Below are positions 1-6,176 of a stretch of DNA of 9,597 nucleotides, one piece after another (positions within the stretch are counted from its first letter, which is position 1; each line of letters opens with the position of its first letter). A program made the translations under genes and the position numbers. The stretch lies in NCBI GenBank assembly GCA_945988915.1, contig CAMFTS010000041.1:1-9597 (forward strand), given 5' to 3'. Source of the DNA: an uncultured Clostridia bacterium. GTDB lineage: Bacteria > Bacillota > Clostridia > Oscillospirales > Acutalibacteraceae. The notes below the pieces were generated by a model that was not told the origin of the DNA, made no database searches, and worked only from the letters and a program-made list of their open reading frames with translations.

Positions 1-223
1 AAAGATATGAACTTAAATAATAAGTTGCGATATCCATAGAACCTGTTCTCGGTGCCCTTAAACGAACCGAAAAACAGTTGTCAACATTGAGCAAAACCTC
101 GGGAATATGGTAGCAGGTATATGCAACTGCTCTTTTTCCGTCTTTGATTGCTTGGTCAACCAGCTCGTTTTTAGCTTCCTGCAGTAAATTTTCGAAATAA
201 ATCAAATGCTTTAAATCCTTCAC
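1..223 (-). CDS. 2-hydroxyacyl-CoA dehydratase-like protein, N-terminal part (runs off the left edge)
   Basis: Only the first 74 codons are in the window. The reading begins MKDLKHLIYFENLLQEAKNE and continues through a stretch reading GKRAVAYTCYHIPEVLLN, then FSVRLRAP and a final YYLSSYL. This order (G-K-x-x-x-Y-x-C-x-x-x-P-E, then V-R-L-R, then a YLSS segment just before where the family usually has a cluster-binding cysteine) resembles the HgdB/BadD-type 2-hydroxyacyl-CoA dehydratase fold, which also includes double-cubane-cluster proteins. The next codon begins with T, compatible with cysteine but unproven. The start is a GTG, chosen because a GGAGG site lies 7 nt upstream and the start overlaps the preceding stop codon, a typical coupled arrangement. 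It is co-transcribed with the CooC-like ATPase. Substrate is unknown. The family call rests on a short N-terminal segment and is moderate. Confidence 0.6.
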   Translation of the reverse strand, partial: MKDLKHLIYFENLLQEAKNELVDQAIKDGKRAVAYTCYHIPEVLLNVDNCFSVRLRAPRTGSMDIATYYLSSYL

Positions 224-984
224 CCTAATACCTCCATTTTTTCAAGTGCTTTTTTAACACCTGTAACTATATTTGACTCGCTCGGAAGATTAAACACATT
301 TTCCCCCATTATATCAAAAGCAGACAAATTTTTATCTTCATAAATATAATTCAGAATCTCAATGCCGTTTGTATCTATATATTTTTTAAAAGAATCGTCG
401 GGTAACCTGTTTACGATTGCTCCGACCTTTTCATACATTACAAGTGAATCGGCAACGCTTTTTATTGTGCTGATTACCCGACACCCTTTTTTACTCGCAT
501 CAGTAATTAAAAGTAAATGCGTAACTTTTTCCATTACTCTGCGATTTATTTGTTCAATGCCGGCTTCTCCGTCAATTACAACAAAATCAAATTCTTCTGA
601 AACTATTGAAATGACCTCTTTCAGATAAGAATTAATTTTACAGTAGCACCCTGCTGTTTCAGGTCTGCCTACAGCTATAAAAGAATATCCGACCGTTTCA
701 ACAAGTGCATCAAAAATCCTGTATTTTGCCTCATTTAACAGCTCAATCGCACCTCTGGTATCACCTATATCAACAGAGCTTATAATTTCTTTTCTTATGT
801 CATCAATAGTCATTTTGACATCAACACCTAAAGCTGTTGAAAGCCCAACCGCAGGGTCCGCGTCAATAGCAAGTATTCTTTTGTCGGGATATCTTTCACA
901 AAGACATCGGACAATGGTAGCGGAAATTGAAGTTTTCCCCACTCCGCCTTTACCCGCAACTGTAATAACAATAGCTTTACTCAT
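220..984 (-). CDS. CooC-family P-loop ATPase (nickel/metallocluster maturation type)
   Basis: This 254-residue protein is a SIMIBI-class ATPase of the MinD/ParA/CooC group. It has a deviant Walker A motif AGKGGVGKT near residues 10-18 with the signature lysine, a switch/Walker A' motif AIDADP near 39-44, and VVIDGEAGIE further on, the form typical of CooC (DxEAGxEH). A Cys-Tyr-Cys at residues 113 and 115 falls where CooC1 of Carboxydothermus uses a CxC pair to bind nickel between subunits. CooC proteins use ATP to load metal into carbon monoxide dehydrogenase or related enzymes in the cytoplasm. No dehydrogenase gene is visible here; the coupled downstream gene is dehydratase-like, so the client may be a different Fe-S enzyme. 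The ATG at 984 is preferred over an in-frame GTG at 993 because GGTGA lies 5 nt before the ATG and overlaps that GTG. Confidence 0.85.
   Translation of the reverse strand: MSKAIVITVAGKGGVGKTSISATIVRCLCERYPDKRILAIDADPAVGLSTALGVDVKMTIDDIRKEIISSVDIGDTRGAIELLNEAKYRIFDALVETVGYSFIAVGRPETAGCYCKINSYLKEVISIVSEEFDFVVIDGEAGIEQINRRVMEKVTHLLLITDASKKGCRVISTIKSVADSLVMYEKVGAIVNRLPDDSFKKYIDTNGIEILNYIYEDKNLSAFDIMGENVFNLPSESNIVTGVKKALEKMEVLG
231..235 (-). promoter_or_regulatory. Ribosome binding site deciding a GTG start
   Basis: Read on the minus strand this is GGAGG, placed 7 nt before the GTG at 223-221. It lies inside the last codons of the CooC-like gene. It supports the GTG as start of the downstream partial gene and implies translational coupling, because the upstream TGA stop (222-220) shares bases with that GTG. 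Confidence 0.75.
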
Positions 985-1001
985 AACAATCACCGATTTA
1001 T

Positions 1002-1031
1002 ATTATATCGCAATAATGTACTGTTTTGCAA
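1002..1031 (-). promoter_or_regulatory. Sigma-A type promoter for the CooC-like unit
   Basis: On the minus strand a TTGCAA (-35, 1031-1026) and a perfect TATAAT (-10, 1007-1002) are 18 nt apart. Transcription should start near 995, leaving only about 10 nt before the ATG at 984, so the leader would be very short, barely including the GGTGA ribosome site. Confidence 0.6.
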
Positions 1032-1067
1032 TAATCATATTTGATAGTAAATGTATAAATTTAATAT

Positions 1068-1094
1068 CAAAAAAGACGGATTTATAATCCGTCT
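1068..1094 (-). terminator. Rho-independent terminator after the single-pass membrane protein gene
   Basis: The minus strand carries a 9-bp perfect stem (arms 1094-1086 and 1082-1074) with a 3-nt loop, followed directly by a run of T (plus-strand A, 1073-1069). It lies 7 nt beyond the stop codon at 1101 and separates that gene from the CooC-like unit. Confidence 0.9.
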
Positions 1095-1100
1095 AATGTA

Positions 1101-1754
1101 TTACTCTGAGAAAATTTTCATATTTTCACGAAGATTGACTGTATAAGTATTATTATCGACAGTAATTACTGCTTCCAACGGCAAACTTGAATCACGCATT
1201 TCTTTAGGTATATCAATCATAAACCAACACTTGGCAGATTCGCCGTTATTTATAGGAACACTAACCGTTGAACGGCATTTATTGCCGTTTTCAGCTATTT
1301 GGTTAGGATTTTCCTGCATAACCGATGCTGTCATCTCCTGAGAATTATTATAAACCAACTTACAACCCATTCTGTCGGAAAATGTAGTTGCCTCTTTAGA
1401 TAAGTTAGTCACATCAATACTTAATTCGACCGCAACACAGCCTTCAGGTGAAATCCAATCTTTAATTGTTGCACCGCTGTCGGCAGTATCAACATAATAG
1501 TATCTCCAGCCGTCAGTTACCGCCTGTTCGGACAGAGTCTCACAAAAAAGATTCTCTATCTTATAATTCTTTTTCTCCGTAATTACGCTTGATACTGAAA
1601 TCTCTGTTTTTTTCGGTGAAATTGAAGCAACAATAATACAAGCAATTACAATAAAAACCACTATGATAACCGCAATAAAAGGAGTCAATCTTTTTAATAA
1701 GATTTTCTTTTGTCTTGCAGAATAATTCTTAATTTCTTTTATAGTTTCAAGCAT
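1101..1754 (-). CDS. Single-pass membrane protein of unknown function with an extracytoplasmic domain
   Basis: The 217-residue product has a basic N-terminus (about 24 residues, lysine/arginine-rich), one strong hydrophobic helix at about residues 25-45, then a soluble domain of about 170 residues. The soluble part has alternating hydrophobic stretches such as VAVELSIDVTNLSKEATTF and a closing LEAVITVDNNTYTVNL, suggesting an all-beta, immunoglobulin-like fold. The overall plan resembles DUF4352-type lipoprotein or membrane-anchored proteins, but I cannot assign the family firmly. The positive-inside rule predicts the domain lies outside the cell. The ATG has a GGAGG 6 nt upstream (1765-1761). 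It is flanked by terminators on both sides, so it is probably monocistronic and its neighbours say little about its role. Confidence 0.8.
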   Translation of the reverse strand: MLETIKEIKNYSARQKKILLKRLTPFIAVIIVVFIVIACIIVASISPKKTEISVSSVITEKKNYKIENLFCETLSEQAVTDGWRYYYVDTADSGATIKDWISPEGCVAVELSIDVTNLSKEATTFSDRMGCKLVYNNSQEMTASVMQENPNQIAENGNKCRSTVSVPINNGESAKCWFMIDIPKEMRDSSLPLEAVITVDNNTYTVNLRENMKIFSE

Positions 1755-1783
1755 GTTTTTCCTCCATTCATTTAACCATATAT

Positions 1784-1812
1784 ATTAAAACACTTTTTTG
1801 ATAGAAATTCAA
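1784..1812 (-). promoter_or_regulatory. Possible promoter for the single-pass membrane protein gene
   Basis: On the minus strand TTGAAT (1812-1807) and TTTAAT (1789-1784) are 17 nt apart, about 30 nt before the start codon. Both boxes are imperfect and the surroundings are AT-rich, so this is tentative. Confidence 0.35.
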
Positions 1813-1842
1813 CATAATAATATGCAAAATCAAAAGAATTCG

Positions 1843-1874
1843 TAAAAAAAATAAGAGCAGAAAACAATCTGCTC
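1843..1874 (-). terminator. Rho-independent terminator after the DUF421 gene
   Basis: On the minus strand GAGCAGA (1874-1868) pairs with TCTGCTC (1861-1855) around a 6-nt loop and is followed by TTATTTTTTTTAC. It sits 17 nt beyond the stop at 1891. Confidence 0.9.
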
Positions 1875-1890
1875 CTTTACACTGTTTTTC

Positions 1891-2565
1891 TCAAATGTTT
1901 TTAAAAAATGTTGTGTTTAATTTTTCATCGCATACTCCCAGATATATTTCTTTTGCACTTTTGTAGCCTTGTTTCTTCAGTTCCTTTTGAAGCCATATTT
2001 CCTCAACGCCGATTCGCTTCAGGTTTTCACCCATGATTCGACCGTCCATAATTATTTCCGTATTTATATGAGCAGGTTCCGGCTCAAGCTTCAAATCCTC
2101 CGGCGTTGCAGGTCGTTTTAGGCTTTTCGGCAGTATTGAAAGCTGACCGTTTGATTCTAATACAGCAGTTTGAATATCCTTTAAATCAAAATAACCTTGC
2201 TCACGACACATTACCATAAATTCGCTTAAATCGATTTTTGACTTTTTCATATTTTTACGGTAAAGCTTTCCGTTGTCTAATAAAATACACGGTGAACCGT
2301 TGATAAACTTGCGGGATTGCGGAAGCTTATGTGTAATCAGGCTTAAAATAATGGATACTAAACCGTATATGACTAATGCGGTAAACGGCTTCCATGGTGC
2401 TTCAAGCTCAGTTGCAAGCTCAGCAGCAACCGAAGCGATTGTAATGCCGCATATATAATCGAAAAAGTCAAGCTGTGCTAATTGCTTGTGCCCCATAACT
2501 TTTGCAATAATAAATAATGTAATTACGGATAAAAATGATGTCCCGATTAATTTAATAAATTCCAT
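1891..2565 (-). CDS. DUF421/YetF-family membrane protein
   Basis: The 224-residue product matches the plan of the DUF421 (YetF, YcaP) family. Three hydrophobic helices lie at about residues 5-24, 37-52 and 60-79. The family motif GHKQLAQLDFFDYI at 25-38 follows the first helix (commonly G-K-R-x-L-x-Q-x-x-x-F-D). A cytoplasmic domain follows, with PCILLDNGKL near 92-101 and an AVLESNGQLSIL segment near 134-145. Length is normal for the family and nothing appears missing. The biochemical function is poorly known; in Bacillus these proteins are tied to the cell envelope and spore-associated membranes. An AGAGG ribosome site lies 6 nt before the ATG. It has its own terminator and probably its own promoter, so it appears to be expressed alone. 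Confidence 0.9.
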   Translation of the reverse strand: MEFIKLIGTSFLSVITLFIIAKVMGHKQLAQLDFFDYICGITIASVAAELATELEAPWKPFTALVIYGLVSIILSLITHKLPQSRKFINGSPCILLDNGKLYRKNMKKSKIDLSEFMVMCREQGYFDLKDIQTAVLESNGQLSILPKSLKRPATPEDLKLEPEPAHINTEIIMDGRIMGENLKRIGVEEIWLQKELKKQGYKSAKEIYLGVCDEKLNTTFFKNI

Positions 2566-2592
2566 ATGATACCTCTGCAGCTTTTTAAAAAT

Positions 2593-2621
2593 AGTATATC
2601 CACTTTATGTAAAAAAAACAA
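2593..2621 (-). promoter_or_regulatory. Possible promoter for the DUF421 gene
   Basis: A good -10 box TATACT (minus strand, 2598-2593) is preceded at 17 nt by a weak -35, TTGTTT (2621-2616), that falls in the T-run of the hairpin just upstream. The -10 is convincing; the -35 is not. Confidence 0.4.
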
Positions 2622-2652
2622 AAAACAGCCCGTCAGATTACGAACTGTTTTT
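2611..2652 (-). terminator. Second hairpin terminator upstream of the DUF421 gene
   Basis: Arms 2652-2645 and 2628-2621 form an 8-bp AAAAACAG/CTGTTTTT stem. An inner 3-bp ACG/CGT stem follows after a 2x2 internal loop, and a long T-rich run follows on the minus strand (2620-2611). It comes 32 nt after another terminator (2684-2723) with no gene between, so it is either a backup or part of the DUF421 leader. Confidence 0.6.
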
Positions 2653-2683
2653 CTCTTATATCGGTATATGATAACCAAAGAAT

Positions 2684-2723
2684 AAAAGCCGACCTTGAAT
2701 TAAGTCTTCAGGGTCAGCTTTTT
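2684..2723 (-). terminator. Rho-independent terminator after the GH31 gene
   Basis: GCTGACC (minus strand, 2718-2712) pairs with GGTCGGC (2694-2688), with one G-U pair. The stem is flanked by matching A and T runs and has a 17-nt loop. It lies 15 nt after the stop at 2738. The symmetrical A/T flanks could let it work in both directions. Confidence 0.8.
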
Positions 2724-2737
2724 GTATGAAATTAACT

Positions 2738-4693
2738 TTATTTATCGAAACATTTTACGACTTCGGCACCCTTTCTTACAAAGGCAATAAATTCATCAAT
2801 TTCGGCATGAATAGTGTGCCATCCCTTTGTGTAAGCTTTGCCGTCTTTTGTCAGTACCCACTCGCCGTCAGGAATATAGATCTCTTTTTCTGTCTGTCCC
2901 TTATTTACAATCGGTGCGAAAATAATATCATCGCCAAAGAAATACTGACTGTCAAGAGTGTAACAGATTTCGTCATCAGGGAAATGGAAAAACATAGGTC
3001 TGATAACGGGATAGCCTTTTTTTGAGGCAATATCCATCTGCTCTTTTATGTACGGTCGAAGTTTTTCCCGAAGGAAAATGAGATCTTTTAATATATTGAA
3101 ATTCTCTTCCCCGAAGCTCCAGATTTCGTTCGGATCACCGCTTGGCTCAAGAATGTCCGGTGTTGCCTCTTTGTGTCTGCGGCGAGAACCGTGAAGCCGC
3201 ATAACCGGGCAGAAAAGACCGAACTGAAACCAACGGACAATGAGTTCCCTGAAGTCCTCACTCTGCGTATCCCCGTCATAGAAGCCGCCGATGTCTGTAT
3301 TCCACCAGGGTATGCCGCACATTGATATATTGAGCGCCGCCTTCACCTGATGAGAAAGGCTTTCAAAGGTTGAGGGAATATCTCCCGACCAGACAAGCGA
3401 ACCGAATTTCTGACTGCCGAAATATCCGCATCGCGTAAGCGTGATAATATCATCCCTACCGATAGATTTAAAGCCGTCATATGCCATTTTCGAATAATAG
3501 TATGGGTATAAAAGAGCCACCTTATCGGCTCTACCCTTGTGCCAGAGGAGGTTATCAAACTGTTCGGGGTGAATCTCAGGCTCGGCTTCATCAAACCAGA
3601 GTGCATCTACGCCGTTGTCTATATAGTTTTCTTTAAGCTTGCTCCATACGAACTCTCTTGTATCGGGATTCGTTACATCAATTTCTGCCTGCCAACCATA
3701 GAAATTAAAGACTCTGTCCGAACCGTGAACTGAACGAATAAGCATATTGTTATCCAGCATATGCCAATAATTTTCGCTCTTTTCGTTTATGGTTGGCCAT
3801 ACGGAAACTATAAGCTTCGTACCCATTTCGTGAAGCTCGTCCGTCATTGCTTTCACATCAGGCCAATACTTCGGATCAAATTTGTAATCACCCTGCTCTG
3901 TCCAATGGAAGTAGTCGCAGATGATGACAGAAAGAGGGATTCCGAGTTCCTTGTATCGTCTTGCAACCGATAAAAGCTCGTCCTGAGTTTCGTAACGGAG
4001 TCTGCATTGCCAGAATCCCGTTGCCCAGGAGGGCATTTCAGGTGCGTGACCTGTTAAATCCGCAAGAACGCTGCAGGTTTCAGCAGGAGTACCCGCAATC
4101 ACAACATAGTCAATAGCCTGACAGCAATCACTACTCCAACGGGTTCGGTTTTTAGAAAGCTCGCAAAGTCCCGTTGAGGGTACATTCCATAAATATCCGT
4201 AACCGAGAGATGAGTAAACATAAGGAATCGTACATTTTGCATTGACATTTCTTATGTCAATACTCGTTCCCTTGAGGTCAAATTCATTATCCCAACTGTG
4301 ACCCATACCGAAAAAGTGTTCATTCTCGTCGGGTTCAAATGTCACTCTTGCCGACCAGAGTCCACTACCTTTGTTTTCGTAGTGACGGAATCCGTCGCTA
4401 AAAGTCAGCTCGGGCTTTTCAGCGAGGATTTGTTTGCCGTCCGAATAAAACACAACTCTGCCGCTTGTACCGATAACACATTTCAGTTTACCGCAGGTAA
4501 CGGTTCCCCATGTACCGTTGTCCTCAAATACGGCTTCAGTATTTTGAGGCATAAGGCAATAGTTTTCATCAATCACTCGGCAATCGGGAAAACTCTGAAA
4601 GCGAATAGCATTTTCACCACAGGCGGTAATGCGTATCAATTCTCCTTTTCGGGAAAACAATAACTCGTTATTTGTTACAGTAATCTTTTTCAT
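2738..4693 (-). CDS. Glycoside hydrolase family 31 (alpha-xylosidase/alpha-glucosidase type)
   Basis: The 651-residue enzyme has a beta-sandwich N-terminal part (about 1-215) and a (beta/alpha)8 catalytic barrel from about 220. The nucleophile is expected at Asp368 in LWFDEAEPE and the acid/base at Asp438 in VWSGDIP. Asp260 in IICDYFHW and the NTDIGGF segment at 465-471 are usual substrate-pocket motifs. It should hydrolyse alpha-linked glucose or xylose from oligosaccharide ends with retention. There is no signal peptide, so it acts in the cytoplasm on imported sugars. At 651 residues it is shorter than many GH31 enzymes, which often carry extra C-terminal beta domains. Substrate cannot be told from sequence alone. 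An AGGTGA lies 4 nt before the ATG. No transporter or regulator gene is next to it. Hand-counted sample lines are 42-52% GC, higher than the flanking genes. Confidence 0.93.
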   Translation of the reverse strand: MKKITVTNNELLFSRKGELIRITACGENAIRFQSFPDCRVIDENYCLMPQNTEAVFEDNGTWGTVTCGKLKCVIGTSGRVVFYSDGKQILAEKPELTFSDGFRHYENKGSGLWSARVTFEPDENEHFFGMGHSWDNEFDLKGTSIDIRNVNAKCTIPYVYSSLGYGYLWNVPSTGLCELSKNRTRWSSDCCQAIDYVVIAGTPAETCSVLADLTGHAPEMPSWATGFWQCRLRYETQDELLSVARRYKELGIPLSVIICDYFHWTEQGDYKFDPKYWPDVKAMTDELHEMGTKLIVSVWPTINEKSENYWHMLDNNMLIRSVHGSDRVFNFYGWQAEIDVTNPDTREFVWSKLKENYIDNGVDALWFDEAEPEIHPEQFDNLLWHKGRADKVALLYPYYYSKMAYDGFKSIGRDDIITLTRCGYFGSQKFGSLVWSGDIPSTFESLSHQVKAALNISMCGIPWWNTDIGGFYDGDTQSEDFRELIVRWFQFGLFCPVMRLHGSRRRHKEATPDILEPSGDPNEIWSFGEENFNILKDLIFLREKLRPYIKEQMDIASKKGYPVIRPMFFHFPDDEICYTLDSQYFFGDDIIFAPIVNKGQTEKEIYIPDGEWVLTKDGKAYTKGWHTIHAEIDEFIAFVRKGAEVVKCFDK

Positions 4694-4723
4694 ATTATCA
4701 CCTATAAATCTTTGATATAAATT

Positions 4724-4752
4724 ATTGTAGCAGAATACGAAATAGAGCGCAA
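4724..4752 (-). promoter_or_regulatory. Promoter for the GH31 gene
   Basis: On the minus strand a TACAAT -10 (4729-4724) is preceded at exactly 17 nt by TTGCGC (4752-4747). The -35 box sits in the centre of a palindrome (4739-4760), so a protein bound there would block this promoter. Confidence 0.55.
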
Positions 4753-4780
4753 GCTATTTCACTCGTTCCGCACGTAACGA
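4739..4780. repeat. Two adjacent palindromes (operator or dispersed repeat candidate)
   Basis: GAAATAG (4739-4745) and CTATTTC (4754-4760) form a perfect 7-bp inverted repeat around 8 nt. Directly after it TCGTT (4763-4767) and AACGA (4776-4780) form a 5-bp inverted repeat around 8 nt. The first covers the -35 box of the GH31 promoter. They may be an operator pair or part of a dispersed intergenic repeat; one window cannot separate these. Confidence 0.5.
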
Positions 4781-4789
4781 ATTTCATTG

Positions 4790-4820
4790 AAAAAAGCACT
4801 TCCGAAGAAGTGCTTTTTTT
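4790..4820. terminator. Symmetrical hairpin terminator between divergent genes
   Basis: AGCACTTC (4795-4802) pairs with GAAGTGCT (4807-4814) around a CGAA loop, flanked by an A run on the left and a T run on the right, giving a terminator that could work in both directions. The genes on either side both point away from it, so no gene within view needs it. Confidence 0.85.
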
Positions 4821-4972
4821 CATGGCATCGACTACACTATTTGATACAATTCGTCATTTTTGTACCGAGTGTTGCATGTGTTAAATATTATGTCCACATT
4901 ATATATATCAAAAGTCAAGTTTGTTGGGCAATTCAACAAAAACCACAGTCCTTTTTTATGTACAGTGTTTAA
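4821..4972. other. Intergenic stretch upstream of the sbcDC promoter
   Basis: No gene is supported here; together with 4694-4820 it makes a 346-bp divergent intergenic region. A 7-bp inverted repeat, TTTGTTG (4920-4926) and CAACAAA (4934-4940), lies about 33 nt before the sbcDC -35 box and could be a regulator site. A 28-codon frame from the ATG at 4890 ends inside the promoter and is not convincing. Confidence 0.4.
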
Positions 4973-5001
4973 TTGACACTAAAGGTATATTGATTTATAA
5001 T
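4973..5001 (+). promoter_or_regulatory. Consensus sigma-A promoter for sbcDC
   Basis: A perfect TTGACA (4973-4978) and a perfect TATAAT (4996-5001) are separated by 17 nt. Transcription would start near 5008, giving a leader of about 30 nt that contains an AGGAG (5025-5029) 10 nt before the ATG. No LexA-like box is visible, so strong constitutive expression is expected. Confidence 0.9.
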
Positions 5002-5039
5002 ATTATAGGTATTTTTTACGATTTAGGAGACGAAAAAAT

Positions 5040-6176
5040 ATGAAATTTATACATCTCTCAGACCTTCACATTGGCAAGCGTGTCAATGAATTTTCTATGC
5101 TTGAAGACCAGAAATATATTCTCAAAGTTATTCTTGGTATTATTGATGATGAAAAGCCTGACGGTATTATTATCGCAGGTGATGTTTATGACAAATCTGT
5201 ACCATCTGCTGAGGCAGTTCAGCTTCTTGACGATTTTATTTTCCGTCTTGCAGAAAGAAAAGTTCCTACATATATAATCAGCGGTAATCATGACAGTGCA
5301 GAGCGTCTTGCATTCGGTAGTCGACTTATGGATATGAGTGGAATACATATTAGCCCTGTTTATGATGGACAAGTTACACCCCATATACTTTCCGATGAAC
5401 ATGGTAATGTTAATGTTTATATGCTTCCGTTTATCAAGCCTGTCAATGTGCGTCGTTTCTTTCCTGATACTGAAATTGAAAGTTATACTGACGCAGTAAA
5501 AATCGCAGTTGACAATATGAATGTTGACGAAAATGAACGTAATATTATAATCACACACCAATTCGTAACGGGTGCTTCCAGAAGTGACTCTGAGGATGTT
5601 TCAGTTGGTGGTACTGATAATGTTGATGTTACTGTTTTTGATTGTTTCGACTATGTAGCACTTGGTCATATTCATGGACCTCAGAAAATGGCTCGTGAAA
5701 CTGTGCGCTACTGTGGTACACCACTTAAATATTCATTTTCAGAGGCAAATCACAAGAAATCTGTAACTGTTGTTGAAATGGGCGCAAAGGGCGAGGTGGA
5801 AATTCGCACTGTGCCACTTACTCCATATCGTGATATGCGAGAAATCAAGGGTACTTATGACGAAATCACTCTTAAAGAAAATTATGATAATACAAATTGT
5901 GATGATTATACGCACATTATCCTTACAGATGAAGAAGATATACCCGATGCAATGAATAAGCTTCGTGTGATTTATCCTAACCTTATGAAGCTTGATTATG
6001 ACAATAAAAGAACACGCAGTAATCAATTTGTTGGTGGCGCAGAAGATGTTGAAAGAAAGTCACCATTCACACTGTTCTCCGAATTCTATGAAAAACAGAA
6101 TAACCAACCAATGAGTGACGAACAAAGTGAATTTATACAAAACCTTATTGACGAGATATGGGGGGATGAGAAATGA
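5040..6176 (+). CDS. sbcD: SbcD exonuclease subunit (Mre11-type)
   Basis: This 378-residue protein is the nuclease subunit of SbcCD, which cuts DNA hairpins and trims protein-blocked double-strand ends. All phosphoesterase motifs for the two-manganese centre are present: DLHIG (Asp8, His10), GDVYD (Asp48), GNHD (Asn83, His84), ITHQF (His173) and GHIHG (His210, His212). A C-terminal capping and SbcC-binding region follows from about residue 270. Length is normal for Firmicutes SbcD. The start is fixed by the MKFIHLSDLHIG N-terminus typical of the family and by an AGGAG upstream. The stop codon overlaps the sbcC start by 4 bp (ATGA), so the two subunits are probably made in step. Confidence 0.97.
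   Translation: MKFIHLSDLHIGKRVNEFSMLEDQKYILKVILGIIDDEKPDGIIIAGDVYDKSVPSAEAVQLLDDFIFRLAERKVPTYIISGNHDSAERLAFGSRLMDMSGIHISPVYDGQVTPHILSDEHGNVNVYMLPFIKPVNVRRFFPDTEIESYTDAVKIAVDNMNVDENERNIIITHQFVTGASRSDSEDVSVGGTDNVDVTVFDCFDYVALGHIHGPQKMARETVRYCGTPLKYSFSEANHKKSVTVVEMGAKGEVEIRTVPLTPYRDMREIKGTYDEITLKENYDNTNCDDYTHIILTDEEDIPDAMNKLRVIYPNLMKLDYDNKRTRSNQFVGGAEDVERKSPFTLFSEFYEKQNNQPMSDEQSEFIQNLIDEIWGDEK

Noticed and set aside
41..50. GAACCTGTTC, similar to an SOS (LexA/DinR) box
   Set aside because: The half-site spacing is 2 rather than 4 bases and it lies within the coding region of the partial gene.
4787..4972. 61-residue open frame on the plus strand
   Set aside because: It starts inside the hairpin terminator and has no ribosome site or protein-like character.
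4890..4976. 28-codon open frame from an ATG upstream of sbcD
   Set aside because: There is no ribosome site and it ends inside the -35 box of the sbcDC promoter, so it is probably chance.
5058..5561. 167-residue open frame on the minus strand inside sbcD
   Set aside because: It lies entirely within a clearly functional sbcD, and has no ribosome site or family features.
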